DNA from: JACCTU01 sp963737405
GTDB taxonomy: Bacteria; Actinomycetota; Thermoleophilia; Gaiellales; Gaiellaceae
Length of the DNA stretch: 64,000 nt
Assembly: GCA_963737405.1 (NCBI GenBank)
Contig: CAVTSL010000012.1
Span: forward strand, 62,001 to 126,000
Direction: 5' to 3'
Part shown: positions 55,639 to 63,329 of the stretch, one piece after another
How the letters are laid out: every line of letters begins with the position of its first letter
Numbering within the stretch: the first letter of the stretch is position 1
The notes under the pieces: generated by a model
Seen by the model: only the letters and a program-made list of their open reading frames with translations
Told to the model about the DNA's origin: nothing
The model's database searches: none
Made by a program: the position numbers and the translations under genes

Positions 55639-56479
55639 ATGCTGGCGGCCGTGGGCGGCCGGGCTCTCTCGACGCTTGGCACCGGTGCGCGCTGGGCCCG
55701 CGGAGCCGGTCTCGGGCGGGTCATGCGGGCGGGTCGCGACGGTGTCGACGCGGTCTTCCTCCGCCTCGGACGCCCGCCGCTCGAGGCCGAGGCCGGTGGG
55801 CTGACGCTCCGCGGGTACCTCCGACACCGGAGCTTCCTCGCCCACGTCGCGTCCGGCACGTACGAGCCCGAGTACCGCCGCCGGTTCGAGCGGGAGCTTC
55901 GGCCGGGCGCGACCGTCGTCGACGCCGGTGCGCACATCGGCGACGTACACGCTGCTGGCGTCCCGCGCCGTCGGAGCGACAGGCCGCGTGATCGCGATCG
56001 AGCCGGATCCCTACAACGCGCGAGCGCTCGAGGCGAACGTCCGCCGCGAGGGCAGCGGCAACGTGACGATCGTCCGGAAGGCGGTCGCCGACGCGCCCGG
56101 TCGCGCGCGGTTCCAGCAGAGCCTCGGCACGATCTCGAGCTCGTTCGAGGCGCGCGCCGGACGTGGGCCGTTCCGGGAGCTCGACACCGAGGTGACGTCC
56201 GTCGACGCGGAGCTCGCCGGCTCGGAGATCGGCGCGCTCGTCGTCAAGCTCGACGTCGAGGGCGCCGAGCCGCGCGCGCTCGCGGGGATGACGGAGTCGA
56301 TCCGGCGCGCGGGCTCGATCGCGCTCTTCGTCGAGGTGAATCCCTCGGCGCTCGAGGCCGCCGGCTCGAGCGAGGAGGCGCTGCTCGCGGAGCTCGACGC
56401 CCTCGGCCTCGAGGCGACGCCGATCGGCGACGAGCAGGTCGGCGCGGGGCCGACCAACCTCCTCTGCGTGCGGCGTTAG
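55639..56479 (+). CDS. FkbM-family SAM methyltransferase (one frame break)
   Basis: A methyltransferase of the FkbM type, usually acting on sugars or small molecules. N-terminal half: LTLRGYLRHRSFLAHVASGT, RFERELRPGATVVDAGAHIG (motif I). One inserted base near 55944 shifts the frame; sense resumes as YTLLASRAVGATGRVIAIEP, DPYNARALEANVRREGSGNV, SEIGALVVKLDVEGAEPRAL (FkbM signature) and SIALFVEVNPSALEAAGSSE. Corrected length 279 residues. Read through, it would fuse to the next VOC gene, which is artefactual. Confidence 0.87.
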
Positions 56480-56493
56480 GCAAGATCCGCGCG

Positions 56494-56886
56494 ATGGCGA
56501 CTGTCCACGAACTTCGTGTCTGCGTCACGGCGCCGGACTACGACGAGGCGCTTCGCTTCTACCGCGACGTCCTCGGCCTGCGCGAGCGCGCGGCGTTCTC
56601 CTCACCGGACGGCCGCGTGACGATCCTCGAGGCCGGCCGCGCGACGCTCGAGCTGATCGACCCGACGCACGCGGACTTCATCGACGAGGTCGAGGTCGGG
56701 CGGCGTGTCGCCGGGCACATCCGCCTGGCTTTCGAGGTCGACGACTCGGCGGCGACGACGCAGGAGCTCGCGGAGGCGGGCGCCGAGGTGATCGCGGAGC
56801 CGACCCGCACTCCGTGGAACTCCCTCAACGCCCGCCTCGAAGCGCCTGCGGGCCTCCAGCTCACGCTCTTCACCGAGCTCGGCTAG
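56494..56886 (+). CDS. VOC-family (glyoxalase-like) protein
   Basis: A 130-residue two-module VOC protein: ATVHELRVCVTAPDYDEALR, FYRDVLGLRERAAF, VTILEAGRATLELIDPTHAD, HIRLAFEVDDSAATTQELAE and APAGLQLTLFTELG. A His in module two (GHIRLAF) and Glu near the end could be metal ligands. Substrate unknown. It follows fkbM by 14 nt and overlaps the convergent exporter gene by 17 nt. Confidence 0.87.
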   Translation: MATVHELRVCVTAPDYDEALRFYRDVLGLRERAAFSSPDGRVTILEAGRATLELIDPTHADFIDEVEVGRRVAGHIRLAFEVDDSAATTQELAEAGAEVIAEPTRTPWNSLNARLEAPAGLQLTLFTELG

Positions 56887-58336
56887 CACTCCCTTCCGCG
56901 AGGGCAGGTGCGCCGACCGCGCTCTCGTCCTCGGCGCCCGAGCGGAGCAGCACCGCGCCGACTCCGGCCGCGACCGCGGCGAAGAGCGCGCCGATGAGGA
57001 ACGCCGCGTGGTAGCCGCCGGTGAGCGCGGCGAGCGTCGCCCTCGCCCGAGGCGAGAGGGTGTCGGTGCGCGACGACGCGAGGCTCGCCAGCACCGCGAG
57101 ACCGAGCGCGCCGCCCATCATGAACGCGGTGTTGACGACGCCCGAGGCGAGTCCGGACTCCTCCGGCGCGACGTCGCTCATCGCGGCGAGCAGCACCGGG
57201 TTCAACGCCATGCCGACGCCCAGGCCGAGGAGGACCATGCTCGGCAGCACGTCGACGACGAAGCTTCCGTCGACCGGCGCGCGTGCGAACAGCGCGAGGC
57301 CGGCCGCGACGAGCAGCATGCCGCCGACGAGCGGCGTCCTGATCCCGTAGCGCAGCACGAGCTTCGCCGAGAGGCCGAGCGAGAACGCGCCCATGATCAG
57401 GTTCGCCGGCAGGAACGCGAGGCCGACCTCGAGCGGGCTGTAGCCGAGCACGAGCTGCAGGTAGAGCGCCGACAGGAAGAACCACGCGAACATCGCGGCC
57501 GACCAGAGCACGCCGACGATGTTCGCGGTCGCGACGTTGCGCAGCTGGAAGAGGCCGAGCGGCATCGAGCGGCGACTCGACGCGGGACTCGATCACGAGG
57601 AAGGTCGCGAGCAGCGCGCCCGCCACGCCGAGCAGCCCGAGCGTCTGCGCCGACGTCCAGCCCGCCTCGTTCCCGTTGACGATCGCGTAGACGGCGAGCA
57701 TCAGCGACGCCGTGACGGTGACGGCGCCGGCGACGTCGAGGCCGCCCGTCGCTCCGTGCCGCGGCCGCCCGGGAGCAGCACGAGCGACAGCGACGATCAC
57801 GGCGATCCCGACCGGGAGGTTGACGAGGAAGATCCAGTGCCAGTCGAACGAGTCGGTGAGGACGCCGCCGAGCAGCACGCCGATGCTGCCGCCGCCGGCA
57901 GCGACGAAACCGATCACGCCCATCGCCTTCGCGCGCTCGCCCGGCTCGGTGAAGAGGGTCATGATCAGCGAGAGCGCGACCGCGGCGACGACCGCGCCGC
58001 CGAGCCCCTGCACGGCGCGCGCGCCGACGAGGAACGCCTGCGACTCGGCGAGACCGCACGCCAGCGAGGCGAGCGGTGAAGAGCGCGATCCCGGCCAGGA
58101 ACAGGCGCCGGTGGCCGAAGAGGTCGCCGAGCCTGCCGCCGAGCAGCATGAAGCCGCCGAACGTCAGCATGTACGCATTCACGCACCCACGCGAGCGAGG
58201 CCTGCGAGAAGCCGAGATCCTCGCGGATCGACGGCAGCGCGACGTTCACGATCGTCGTGTCGAGGACGATCATCAGGTCGCCGAGGCAGAGGACGATGAG
58301 TGCGAGCCAGCGGGTGCGAGTGTCGGTGATGGTCAT
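56870..58336 (-). CDS. DHA2-family MFS exporter, EmrB/QacA type, copy 1 (three frame breaks)
   Basis: A proton-driven multidrug-type exporter with about 14 helices. ATG 58336: RTRWLALIVLCLGDLMIVLD, TTIVNVALPSIREDLGFSQA (DHA2 motif). +1 shifts near 58193 (resumes NAYMLTFGGFMLLGGRLGDL), 58070 (resumes ASLACGLAESQAFLVGARAV) and 57568 (resumes MPLGLFQLRNVATANIVGVL). Later motifs: LFTEPGERAKAMGVIGFVAA, WHWIFLVNLPVGIAVIVAVA, NTAFMMGGALGLAVLASLAS. Corrected length 487 residues, close to the intact paralogue at 60709-62148. Substrate unknown. Confidence 0.88.
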
Positions 58337-58354
58337 TGCGGCGTCCTTTCGGGC

Positions 58355-58368
58355 GTTCGAATCGGTCT
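58355..58368 (-). promoter_or_regulatory. promoter-region block shared with the second MFS exporter
   Basis: AGACCGATTCGAAC on the minus strand, 18 nt upstream of the exporter ATG. The paralogue has AGACCGATGCGAAC at exactly the same distance (62167-62180), 13 of 14 bases alike, while surrounding bases differ. A shared operator, promoter element or residue of duplication. Confidence 0.4.
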
Positions 58369-58393
58369 ACGGCTAAGACCCGCTCCCCGCGCC

Positions 58394-58422
58394 GAATTCA
58401 TCGCCCGGCGACCGATGAATTC
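58394..58422. promoter_or_regulatory. operator-like palindrome in the MFS/STAS intergenic region
   Basis: Perfect 10-bp inverted repeat GAATTCATCG / CGATGAATTC separated by 9 nt (CCCGGCGAC). It is AT-rich against a 72 percent GC background and lies between divergent genes, as expected for a TetR- or MarR-type operator. The regulator is not identified. Confidence 0.5.
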
Positions 58423-58449
58423 CGGGCGCCGGGCCAGTCCTAGGTGTGC

Positions 58450-58809
58450 ATGGCCGTGCGACCGAAGACGATCGCCTTTGCGATCCATGGTCCGATCGCC
58501 CGGGACGACCTCCCCGGGCTCTGCGACCGCGTCTGCAGGCTGTTCGAGGCCGGAAAAGCGGCCGAGGTGGCGTTCTGCGACGTCCGTGGGATCGACCCGG
58601 ACGCGGTGACGGTCGACGCGCTCTGCCGCCTCCAGCTCGCCGCGTGCCGGCACGGGTGCCAGGTGCGGCTCCGGCACGCGTCGGACGAGCTCCTCGAGCT
58701 CGTCGAGCTCATGGGGCTGCGAGATGTCTTCCTGAGTGAGCTAGGCGGCGGTACTCGAGGGGGACACCGAACAGCGGGAACACCCGCTCGGTGTCGAGGA
58801 AGAACGTGA
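58450..58809 (+). CDS. STAS-domain protein
   Basis: A 119-residue protein with one STAS fold: IAFAIHGPIARDDLPGLCDR, AAEVAFCDVRGIDPDAVTVD, ALCRLQLAACRHGCQVRLRH and ELLELVELMGLRDVFLSELG. The region CDVRGIDPDAVTVD is at the phospho-Ser/Thr site of anti-anti-sigma factors (DxSxxDxxxx); the usual Ser is replaced, so regulation by phosphorylation is doubtful. The last about 22 residues (GGGTRGGHRTAGTPARCRGR) look non-domain and overlap the sigma gene antisense by 101 nt. The domain itself would end near 58740. Confidence 0.75.
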   Translation: MAVRPKTIAFAIHGPIARDDLPGLCDRVCRLFEAGKAAEVAFCDVRGIDPDAVTVDALCRLQLAACRHGCQVRLRHASDELLELVELMGLRDVFLSELGGGTRGGHRTAGTPARCRGRT

Positions 58810-59731
58810 ACTCGACGATCTTCCCATCCTCGATCTCGAGCACCTGGAGCGCCCAGGGCTCGTAGCCGTCGCCCGCGTCGTTCGGCTTGTACTGCGCAAA
58901 CGCGGGCGAGCCGTTCGCCGCGACCGTCGGGATGACCTTCGAGCCACGACAGCCGTTGCCCGGGCCGAACCACCAGCTGAAGATGTCGTCGCGGCCGCTC
59001 AGCCACATGTCGAACGGCGGCATCGACTGCCTCGCGTCCTCGGAGATCAGCGACGTGAGCGCGTCGATGTCGTAGCGCTCGAACGCCTCGACGTAGCGCG
59101 CGAGCAGCTCGGCGTCGGGCGCGTCGACCGCGGCAGGCGTCTCCGCGACGTTCACGTTGCTCGCCTCGAGCGTCGCGCGCGCACGCTGGAGCGCGCTGTT
59201 CACCGACGCGACGCTCGTCTCGAGCAGCTCGGCGACCTCGGCCGCCTTCCAGCGCAGCACCTCGCAAAGAATGAGGACGGCGCGCTGCTTCGGCGGAAGG
59301 TGCTGGAGCGCCGCGACGAACGCGAGCTTGATCGTCTCGCGCTGCACGGCGACCTCGGCGGGATCGCCCGCGTCGGGGGTCGGCTCGATCCACGTCACCT
59401 CAGGGAGCGTGTTGAGGCTCTCGACGACCGGCTCGCGAGCCGGACCGAGGTCCATCGGCCGCGCGCGCCGCTCGCGGCTGCCGATCATGTCGAGGCAGAC
59501 GTTCGTCGCGATGCGATAGAGCCACGAGCGGAGCGCGGCGCGGCCCTCGAAGCGGTCGTACGCGCGCCACGCGCGGATGAACGTGTCCTGCACGGCGTCC
59601 TCGGCCTCGAACGGCGAGGCGAGCATGCGGTAGCAGTACGCCGTCAGCTCGGAGCGGTACTGCTCGAACTGTCCGGCGAGCTCACCCGCGTCGGGCTTCA
59701 GCCTGAGCGACGAATCCTGCACTCGGCCCAT
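58709..59731 (-). CDS. ECF sigma factor with C-terminal SnoaL-like domain
   Basis: A 340-residue ECF sigma factor of the long class (TIGR02960-like). Sigma2: FEQYRSELTAYCYRMLASPF, EAEDAVQDTFIRAWRAYDRF, ALRSWLYRIATNVCLDMIGS. Sigma4: LQHLPPKQRAVLILCEVLRW, KAAEVAELLETSVASVNSAL. The C-terminal SnoaL/NTF2-like domain (about 205-330: RYVEAFERYDIDALTSLISE, GDGYEPWALQVLEIEDGKIV, FFLDTERVFPLFGVPLEY) is used in this class in place of a separate anti-sigma factor to control activity. ATG 59731 is the best start; an upstream in-frame extension is rejected. The 3' end overlaps the STAS gene. Confidence 0.92.
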   Translation of the reverse strand: MGRVQDSSLRLKPDAGELAGQFEQYRSELTAYCYRMLASPFEAEDAVQDTFIRAWRAYDRFEGRAALRSWLYRIATNVCLDMIGSRERRARPMDLGPAREPVVESLNTLPEVTWIEPTPDAGDPAEVAVQRETIKLAFVAALQHLPPKQRAVLILCEVLRWKAAEVAELLETSVASVNSALQRARATLEASNVNVAETPAAVDAPDAELLARYVEAFERYDIDALTSLISEDARQSMPPFDMWLSGRDDIFSWWFGPGNGCRGSKVIPTVAANGSPAFAQYKPNDAGDGYEPWALQVLEIEDGKIVEFTFFLDTERVFPLFGVPLEYRRLAHSGRHLAAP

Positions 59732-59769
59732 CCTACGGGAGGCCCCGAAGTCTCCGCGATACTCGACTC

Positions 59770-60165
59770 GTGACCCCCGTTCCGCCCGCACGCCACCTGC
59801 TCCGCGCGCGAGATCTCGCGGATGCGCGCTACCGCGAGCCGCTCGACGTCGCCACGCTCGCGCGCGCCGCGCACGTCTCGCCGGCGCACTTCACGCGCGA
59901 GTTCCGGCGCGCGTTCGGCGAGACGCCGCACCGCTACCTCCTCACGCGGCGGCTCGAGCGCGCGGCCGCGCTGCTCCGCAACACCGACCGCAGCGTGGCT
60001 GACATCTGCATGACGGTGGGGCTGTCGAGCGTCGGGTCATTCACGACGAGCTTCGGAAAGCTGTACGGCATGTCGCCGACGGCGTACCGCGCCGCCCATC
60101 CGCCGGCCGCGAACCGCGCACGCATCCCGACGTGCGTGCTGCAGGCGTACGCCCGTCCGCACTGA
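59770..60165 (+). CDS. AraC-family regulator (HTH only)
   Basis: A 131-residue protein holding only the AraC double helix-turn-helix: LRARDLADARYREPLDVATL, AHVSPAHFTREFRRAFGETP, YLLTRRLERAAALLRNTDRS, VADICMTVGLSSVGSFTTSF and GKLYGMSPTAYRAAHPP. No effector domain. GTG 59770. It is divergent from the sigma gene by 38 nt and 74 nt upstream of a VOC gene; AraC-VOC pairs are frequent and it probably controls that gene. Confidence 0.9.
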   Translation: MTPVPPARHLLRARDLADARYREPLDVATLARAAHVSPAHFTREFRRAFGETPHRYLLTRRLERAAALLRNTDRSVADICMTVGLSSVGSFTTSFGKLYGMSPTAYRAAHPPAANRARIPTCVLQAYARPH

Positions 60166-60239
60166 GCAGTTTTGGAGAAGACAGCGGCGTACGCGCGGGC
60201 TAGCGTGACCGGCGTTCCGCCACGACAACGGAGGTCGAC

Positions 60240-60656
60240 ATGCTGAAGACCCTCACCAACGTGAACGTCTGGGTCCACGACCAGGACGAGGCGCTCGCGT
60301 TCTACACCGAGAAGCTCGGGTTCGAGCTTCGCGACGACGTGACGGTGGCCGAGATGGGCAACTTCCGCTGGCTCACCGTGGGCCTGCCGGGCCAGGACGT
60401 CGCGCTCGCGCTGCTGGCGGTCCCCGGCCCGCCCGTCTTCGACGACGAGACGCGCGCCGCGCTGCAGACGATCGTCGCGAAGGGCGCCGCGGGCGGGCTC
60501 TTCTTCTCGACGGACGACATCCAGAAGTCCTACGAGGAGCTGAAGAGCAAGGGCGTCGAGTTCTCGCAGGAGCCGACCCAGCAGCCGTACGGGATCGACG
60601 CGGGCTTCCGCGACCCGTCCGGGAACCAGATGCGGATGGCGCAGCTGAGCCAGTAG
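60240..60656 (+). CDS. VOC-family protein next to AraC regulator
   Basis: A 138-residue VOC protein: MLKTLTNVNVWVHDQDEALA, FYTEKLGFELRDDVTVAEMG, FRWLTVGLPGQDVALALLAV, GLFFSTDDIQKSYEELKSKG and YGIDAGFRDPSGNQMRMAQL. Resembles extradiol-dioxygenase/glyoxalase-like stress proteins. ATG 60240 follows ACGGAGGTCGAC (Shine-Dalgarno). It ends just before a bidirectional terminator. Confidence 0.9.
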   Translation: MLKTLTNVNVWVHDQDEALAFYTEKLGFELRDDVTVAEMGNFRWLTVGLPGQDVALALLAVPGPPVFDDETRAALQTIVAKGAAGGLFFSTDDIQKSYEELKSKGVEFSQEPTQQPYGIDAGFRDPSGNQMRMAQLSQ

Positions 60657-60663
60657 GCGCTTC

Positions 60664-60697
60664 GGGTGCAGCTCGGCTCACCGGCCGAGCTGCACCC
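60664..60697. terminator. bidirectional terminator-like hairpin
   Basis: Perfect 14-bp inverted repeat (GGGTGCAGCTCGGC, 6-nt loop TCACCG, exact complement) between the convergent VOC (stop 60656) and exporter (stop 60709) genes. No T-run, but the location and stem strength fit a GC-type terminator for both. Confidence 0.7.
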
Positions 60698-60708
60698 TGA
60701 GACTTCGC

Positions 60709-62148
60709 TCAGTCCGCTTCGGCCGTCGCGAGCTGGCCGTGCGGCTGCGGCGCCTCGACGCGGAGCAGCGAGGCCGCGACGAACGCCGCCGCGACGATGA
60801 AGACCGCACCGACGACGAACGCGACGTGATAGCCGCCGTTCAGCGCCTCGAGCGAGCCGTCGCCCGACGCGAGAAGCGTCTCGCTCCGCCGGTCGGCGAG
60901 ACTCGCGAGGATCGCGAGGCCGACCGCGCCGCCCATCATGAACGACGTGTTCACGACGCCCGACGCGAGGCCGGCCTGCTCCTGCGCGACGCCGCTCATC
61001 GCGGCGAGGAGGATCGGGTTGAACGCGATGCCGGCGCCCAGGCCGATCGCGAGCGTCGCCGGGAGGATGTCGGTCGCCCAGCTGCCGTCGACCGGCGTCC
61101 GCGCCAGGAGCACGAGCGCGAGCGTCATCAGCATCAGCCCCGTGACGAGCGGCGGCTTGATCCCGTAGCGCATCACCAGCCGCTCCGAGAGCAGCAGCGA
61201 CGCCGCGCCCCAGACCACCGTGCCGGGCAGGTACGCGAGGCCGACCTCGAGCGGGCTGTACTCGAGCACGAGCTGGAGGTAGAGCGCCGAGAAGAAGAAG
61301 TACGCGAACATCCCGGCCGCCATCAGGATCCCGACGACGTTCGACGTCGAGACGTTGCGGTTGCGGAACAGGCTGAGCGGCACGAGCGGCGAGGAGACGC
61401 GCGTCTCGATCACCAGGAACGCGCCGAGGAGCGCCACCGCACCCGCGAGGATCCCGAGCGTCTCGGCCGAGGTCCAGCCGTTCGAGTTGCCGTTGACGAT
61501 CCCGTACACCGCGAGCATCAGCGCCGCCGTCACGGTGATCGCGCCGGCGTAGTCGACGCGTCCGGTCGCCGCGGGGCCGTGCGCGGCGGGCAGCAGGCGA
61601 AGCGACAGCACGAACACGGCGACGCCGACCGGCAGGTTGACGAGGAAGATCCAGTGCCAGCTGAGCAGGTCGGTCAGGATCCCGCCCGCGAGCACGCCGA
61701 TGACGCCGCCACCGGAGAGGACGAAGCCGAAGAATCCCATCGCCTTCGCTCGATCGGCGGGCTCGGTGAAGAGCGTCATCAGGAGCGACAGCGCGACCGC
61801 CGAGACGACTGCGCCTCCGACGCCCTGGACCGCGCGCGCCGCGATCAGCATCCCCTGCGAGGTCGCAAGGCCGCACGCGAGCGAGGCCGCGGTGAAGACG
61901 CCGATCCCCGAGAGGAACAGCCGCCGGTGCCCGAAGAGGTCGCCGAGCCGGCCTCCGAGCAGCAGGAAGCCGCCGAAGGTCAGCAGGTACGCGTTCACGA
62001 CCCAGGCGAGCGACGTCTGGGTGAAGCCGAGGTCGTCGCGGATCGACGGAAGCGCGACGTTCACGATCGTCCCGTCGAGGACGATCATCAGGTCGCCCAG
62101 GCAGAGGACGTAGAGCGCGAGCCAGCGTGAGCGGCCGTCCAAGGTCAT
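60709..62148 (-). CDS. DHA2-family MFS exporter, EmrB/QacA type, copy 2
   Basis: Intact 479-residue paralogue of the exporter at 56870-58336. RSRWLALYVLCLGDLMIVLD, GTIVNVALPSIRDDLGFTQT, LLGGRLGDLFGHRRLFLSGI (motif A), ARAVQGVGGAVVSAVALSLL (motif C region), LSWHWIFLVNLPVGVAVFVL and GLASGVVNTSFMMGGAVGLA. Fourteen hydrophobic helices. ATG 62148 with AGGAAAGGAA upstream. The strong likeness (over half of residues by eye) and the shared upstream block suggest duplication and dispersal. Substrate unknown. Confidence 0.93.
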   Translation of the reverse strand: MTLDGRSRWLALYVLCLGDLMIVLDGTIVNVALPSIRDDLGFTQTSLAWVVNAYLLTFGGFLLLGGRLGDLFGHRRLFLSGIGVFTAASLACGLATSQGMLIAARAVQGVGGAVVSAVALSLLMTLFTEPADRAKAMGFFGFVLSGGGVIGVLAGGILTDLLSWHWIFLVNLPVGVAVFVLSLRLLPAAHGPAATGRVDYAGAITVTAALMLAVYGIVNGNSNGWTSAETLGILAGAVALLGAFLVIETRVSSPLVPLSLFRNRNVSTSNVVGILMAAGMFAYFFFSALYLQLVLEYSPLEVGLAYLPGTVVWGAASLLLSERLVMRYGIKPPLVTGLMLMTLALVLLARTPVDGSWATDILPATLAIGLGAGIAFNPILLAAMSGVAQEQAGLASGVVNTSFMMGGAVGLAILASLADRRSETLLASGDGSLEALNGGYHVAFVVGAVFIVAAAFVAASLLRVEAPQPHGQLATAEAD

Positions 62149-62166
62149 CGACTGGTTCCTTTCCTC

Positions 62167-62180
62167 GTTCGCATCGGTCT
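62167..62180 (-). promoter_or_regulatory. promoter-region block shared with the first MFS exporter
   Basis: AGACCGATGCGAAC, 18 nt upstream of the exporter ATG; counterpart of the block at 58355-58368. The rest of the 155-nt gap to the next gene (62149-62303) shows no gene. Confidence 0.4.
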
Positions 62181-62303
62181 CGAAGGGTTCGACCGTCCGG
62201 CGCGCGAAAACTCATCGCTCACCCCCGCGCGGGCATGCGGACGTACCCCCATGGCCTCCGGACGGGCGAGACGCCCGCGATCTTCCCGTCGGTCTCTACC
62301 CGG

Positions 62304-63329
62304 TCAGAGCGCCGCGCGAACGAGGCGGGCGCCCGCGACCATGGCCTCGAGCTTGGCGAACGCACGTTCGCGCGGGAGGTATTTCATGCCGCAGTCCGGC
62401 GCGACCACGAGCCGCTGCGGTTCCACGACCGTGAGCGCCCTCCGGATCCGCTCGGCGACGACGTCCGGCGTCTCGACGTCGCTCGAGCCGAGGTCGAGCA
62501 CGCCGAGGACGATCGTCTTGTCGGGCAGGCCGCGCAGCACCTCCGGGTCGAGGTCGGGCTGCGCCGCCTCGAGCGAGACGTGCGTCGCGCGGCAGTCGTT
62601 CAGCTCGCGGAGGAAGGGATAGCCGCTGAGCCGCTCGTGGACGATCGCGGCGTAGCCGAAGCACGTGTGCAGGACCGTGTCGCCCTCGATGCCTTCGAGC
62701 GCGCGGTCGATCGCCTCGACGGCGTACTCGCGCGCCGGCTCGGGGCGCGCCTGGAGGTACGGCTCGTCGATCTGCACGACGTCGGCGCCGGCCGACTTCA
62801 GGTCGCGTAGCTCCTCGTTCACCGCTTCGGCGTAGGCGAGCGCGAGGCTTCGCTCGTCGGGGTAGTGGTCGTTCTGCGCCTGCTGCGTCATCGTGAACGG
62901 CCCCGGGACCGTGATCTTGATCCGGCGGTCCGTGATCGAGCGGAGAAACTCGACGTCGCTCACCTCGACCGGCCGCGTTCGGCGGATCGGCCCCACGACC
63001 CGCGGCACGGGGTTCTCGTGGCCCGTGCGGTCGAGTGCGACGCCGGGCTCGTCGAGGTCGACCCCGTCGAGCGCGGTCGCGAAGCGGTTCGAGTAGCTCT
63101 CGCGCCGCATCTCGCCGTCGGTGATCACGTCGACGCCGGCGCGCTCCATGTCCTGGACCGCGATCCGGGTCGCGTCGTCCTGCGCCTCCTCGAGCTGCGG
63201 CTCCGGAACGCGCCACAGCTCGCGCGCTCGCACGCGAGGCGGCAGCCGGTCTCCGAGCCGCTCGCGGTCGATCAGCCAGTCCGGCTGGGGATAGCTCCCG
63301 ACGACGGTCGTGACGAGGACGTCGCTCAC
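62304..63329 (-). CDS. cobalamin-independent methionine-synthase-like protein (MetE C-terminal family)
   Basis: A 341-residue single-barrel protein like the C-terminal half of MetE. SDVLVTTVVGSYPQPDWLID, TRIAVQDMERAGVDVITDGE, RRIKITVPGPFTMTQQAQND, KSAGADVVQIDEPYLQARPE. Zinc ligands: DTVLHTCFGYAAIVHER (His, Cys), HVSLEAAQPDLDPEVL (Glu) and RLVVAPDCGMKYLPRERAFA (Cys). The half-length form lacks the folate-binding N-terminal barrel, so the methyl donor is probably a corrinoid protein or other compound. GTG 63329 overlaps the stop of the upstream ligase gene by 4 nt. Confidence 0.9.
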   Translation of the reverse strand: MSDVLVTTVVGSYPQPDWLIDRERLGDRLPPRVRARELWRVPEPQLEEAQDDATRIAVQDMERAGVDVITDGEMRRESYSNRFATALDGVDLDEPGVALDRTGHENPVPRVVGPIRRTRPVEVSDVEFLRSITDRRIKITVPGPFTMTQQAQNDHYPDERSLALAYAEAVNEELRDLKSAGADVVQIDEPYLQARPEPAREYAVEAIDRALEGIEGDTVLHTCFGYAAIVHERLSGYPFLRELNDCRATHVSLEAAQPDLDPEVLRGLPDKTIVLGVLDLGSSDVETPDVVAERIRRALTVVEPQRLVVAPDCGMKYLPRERAFAKLEAMVAGARLVRAAL

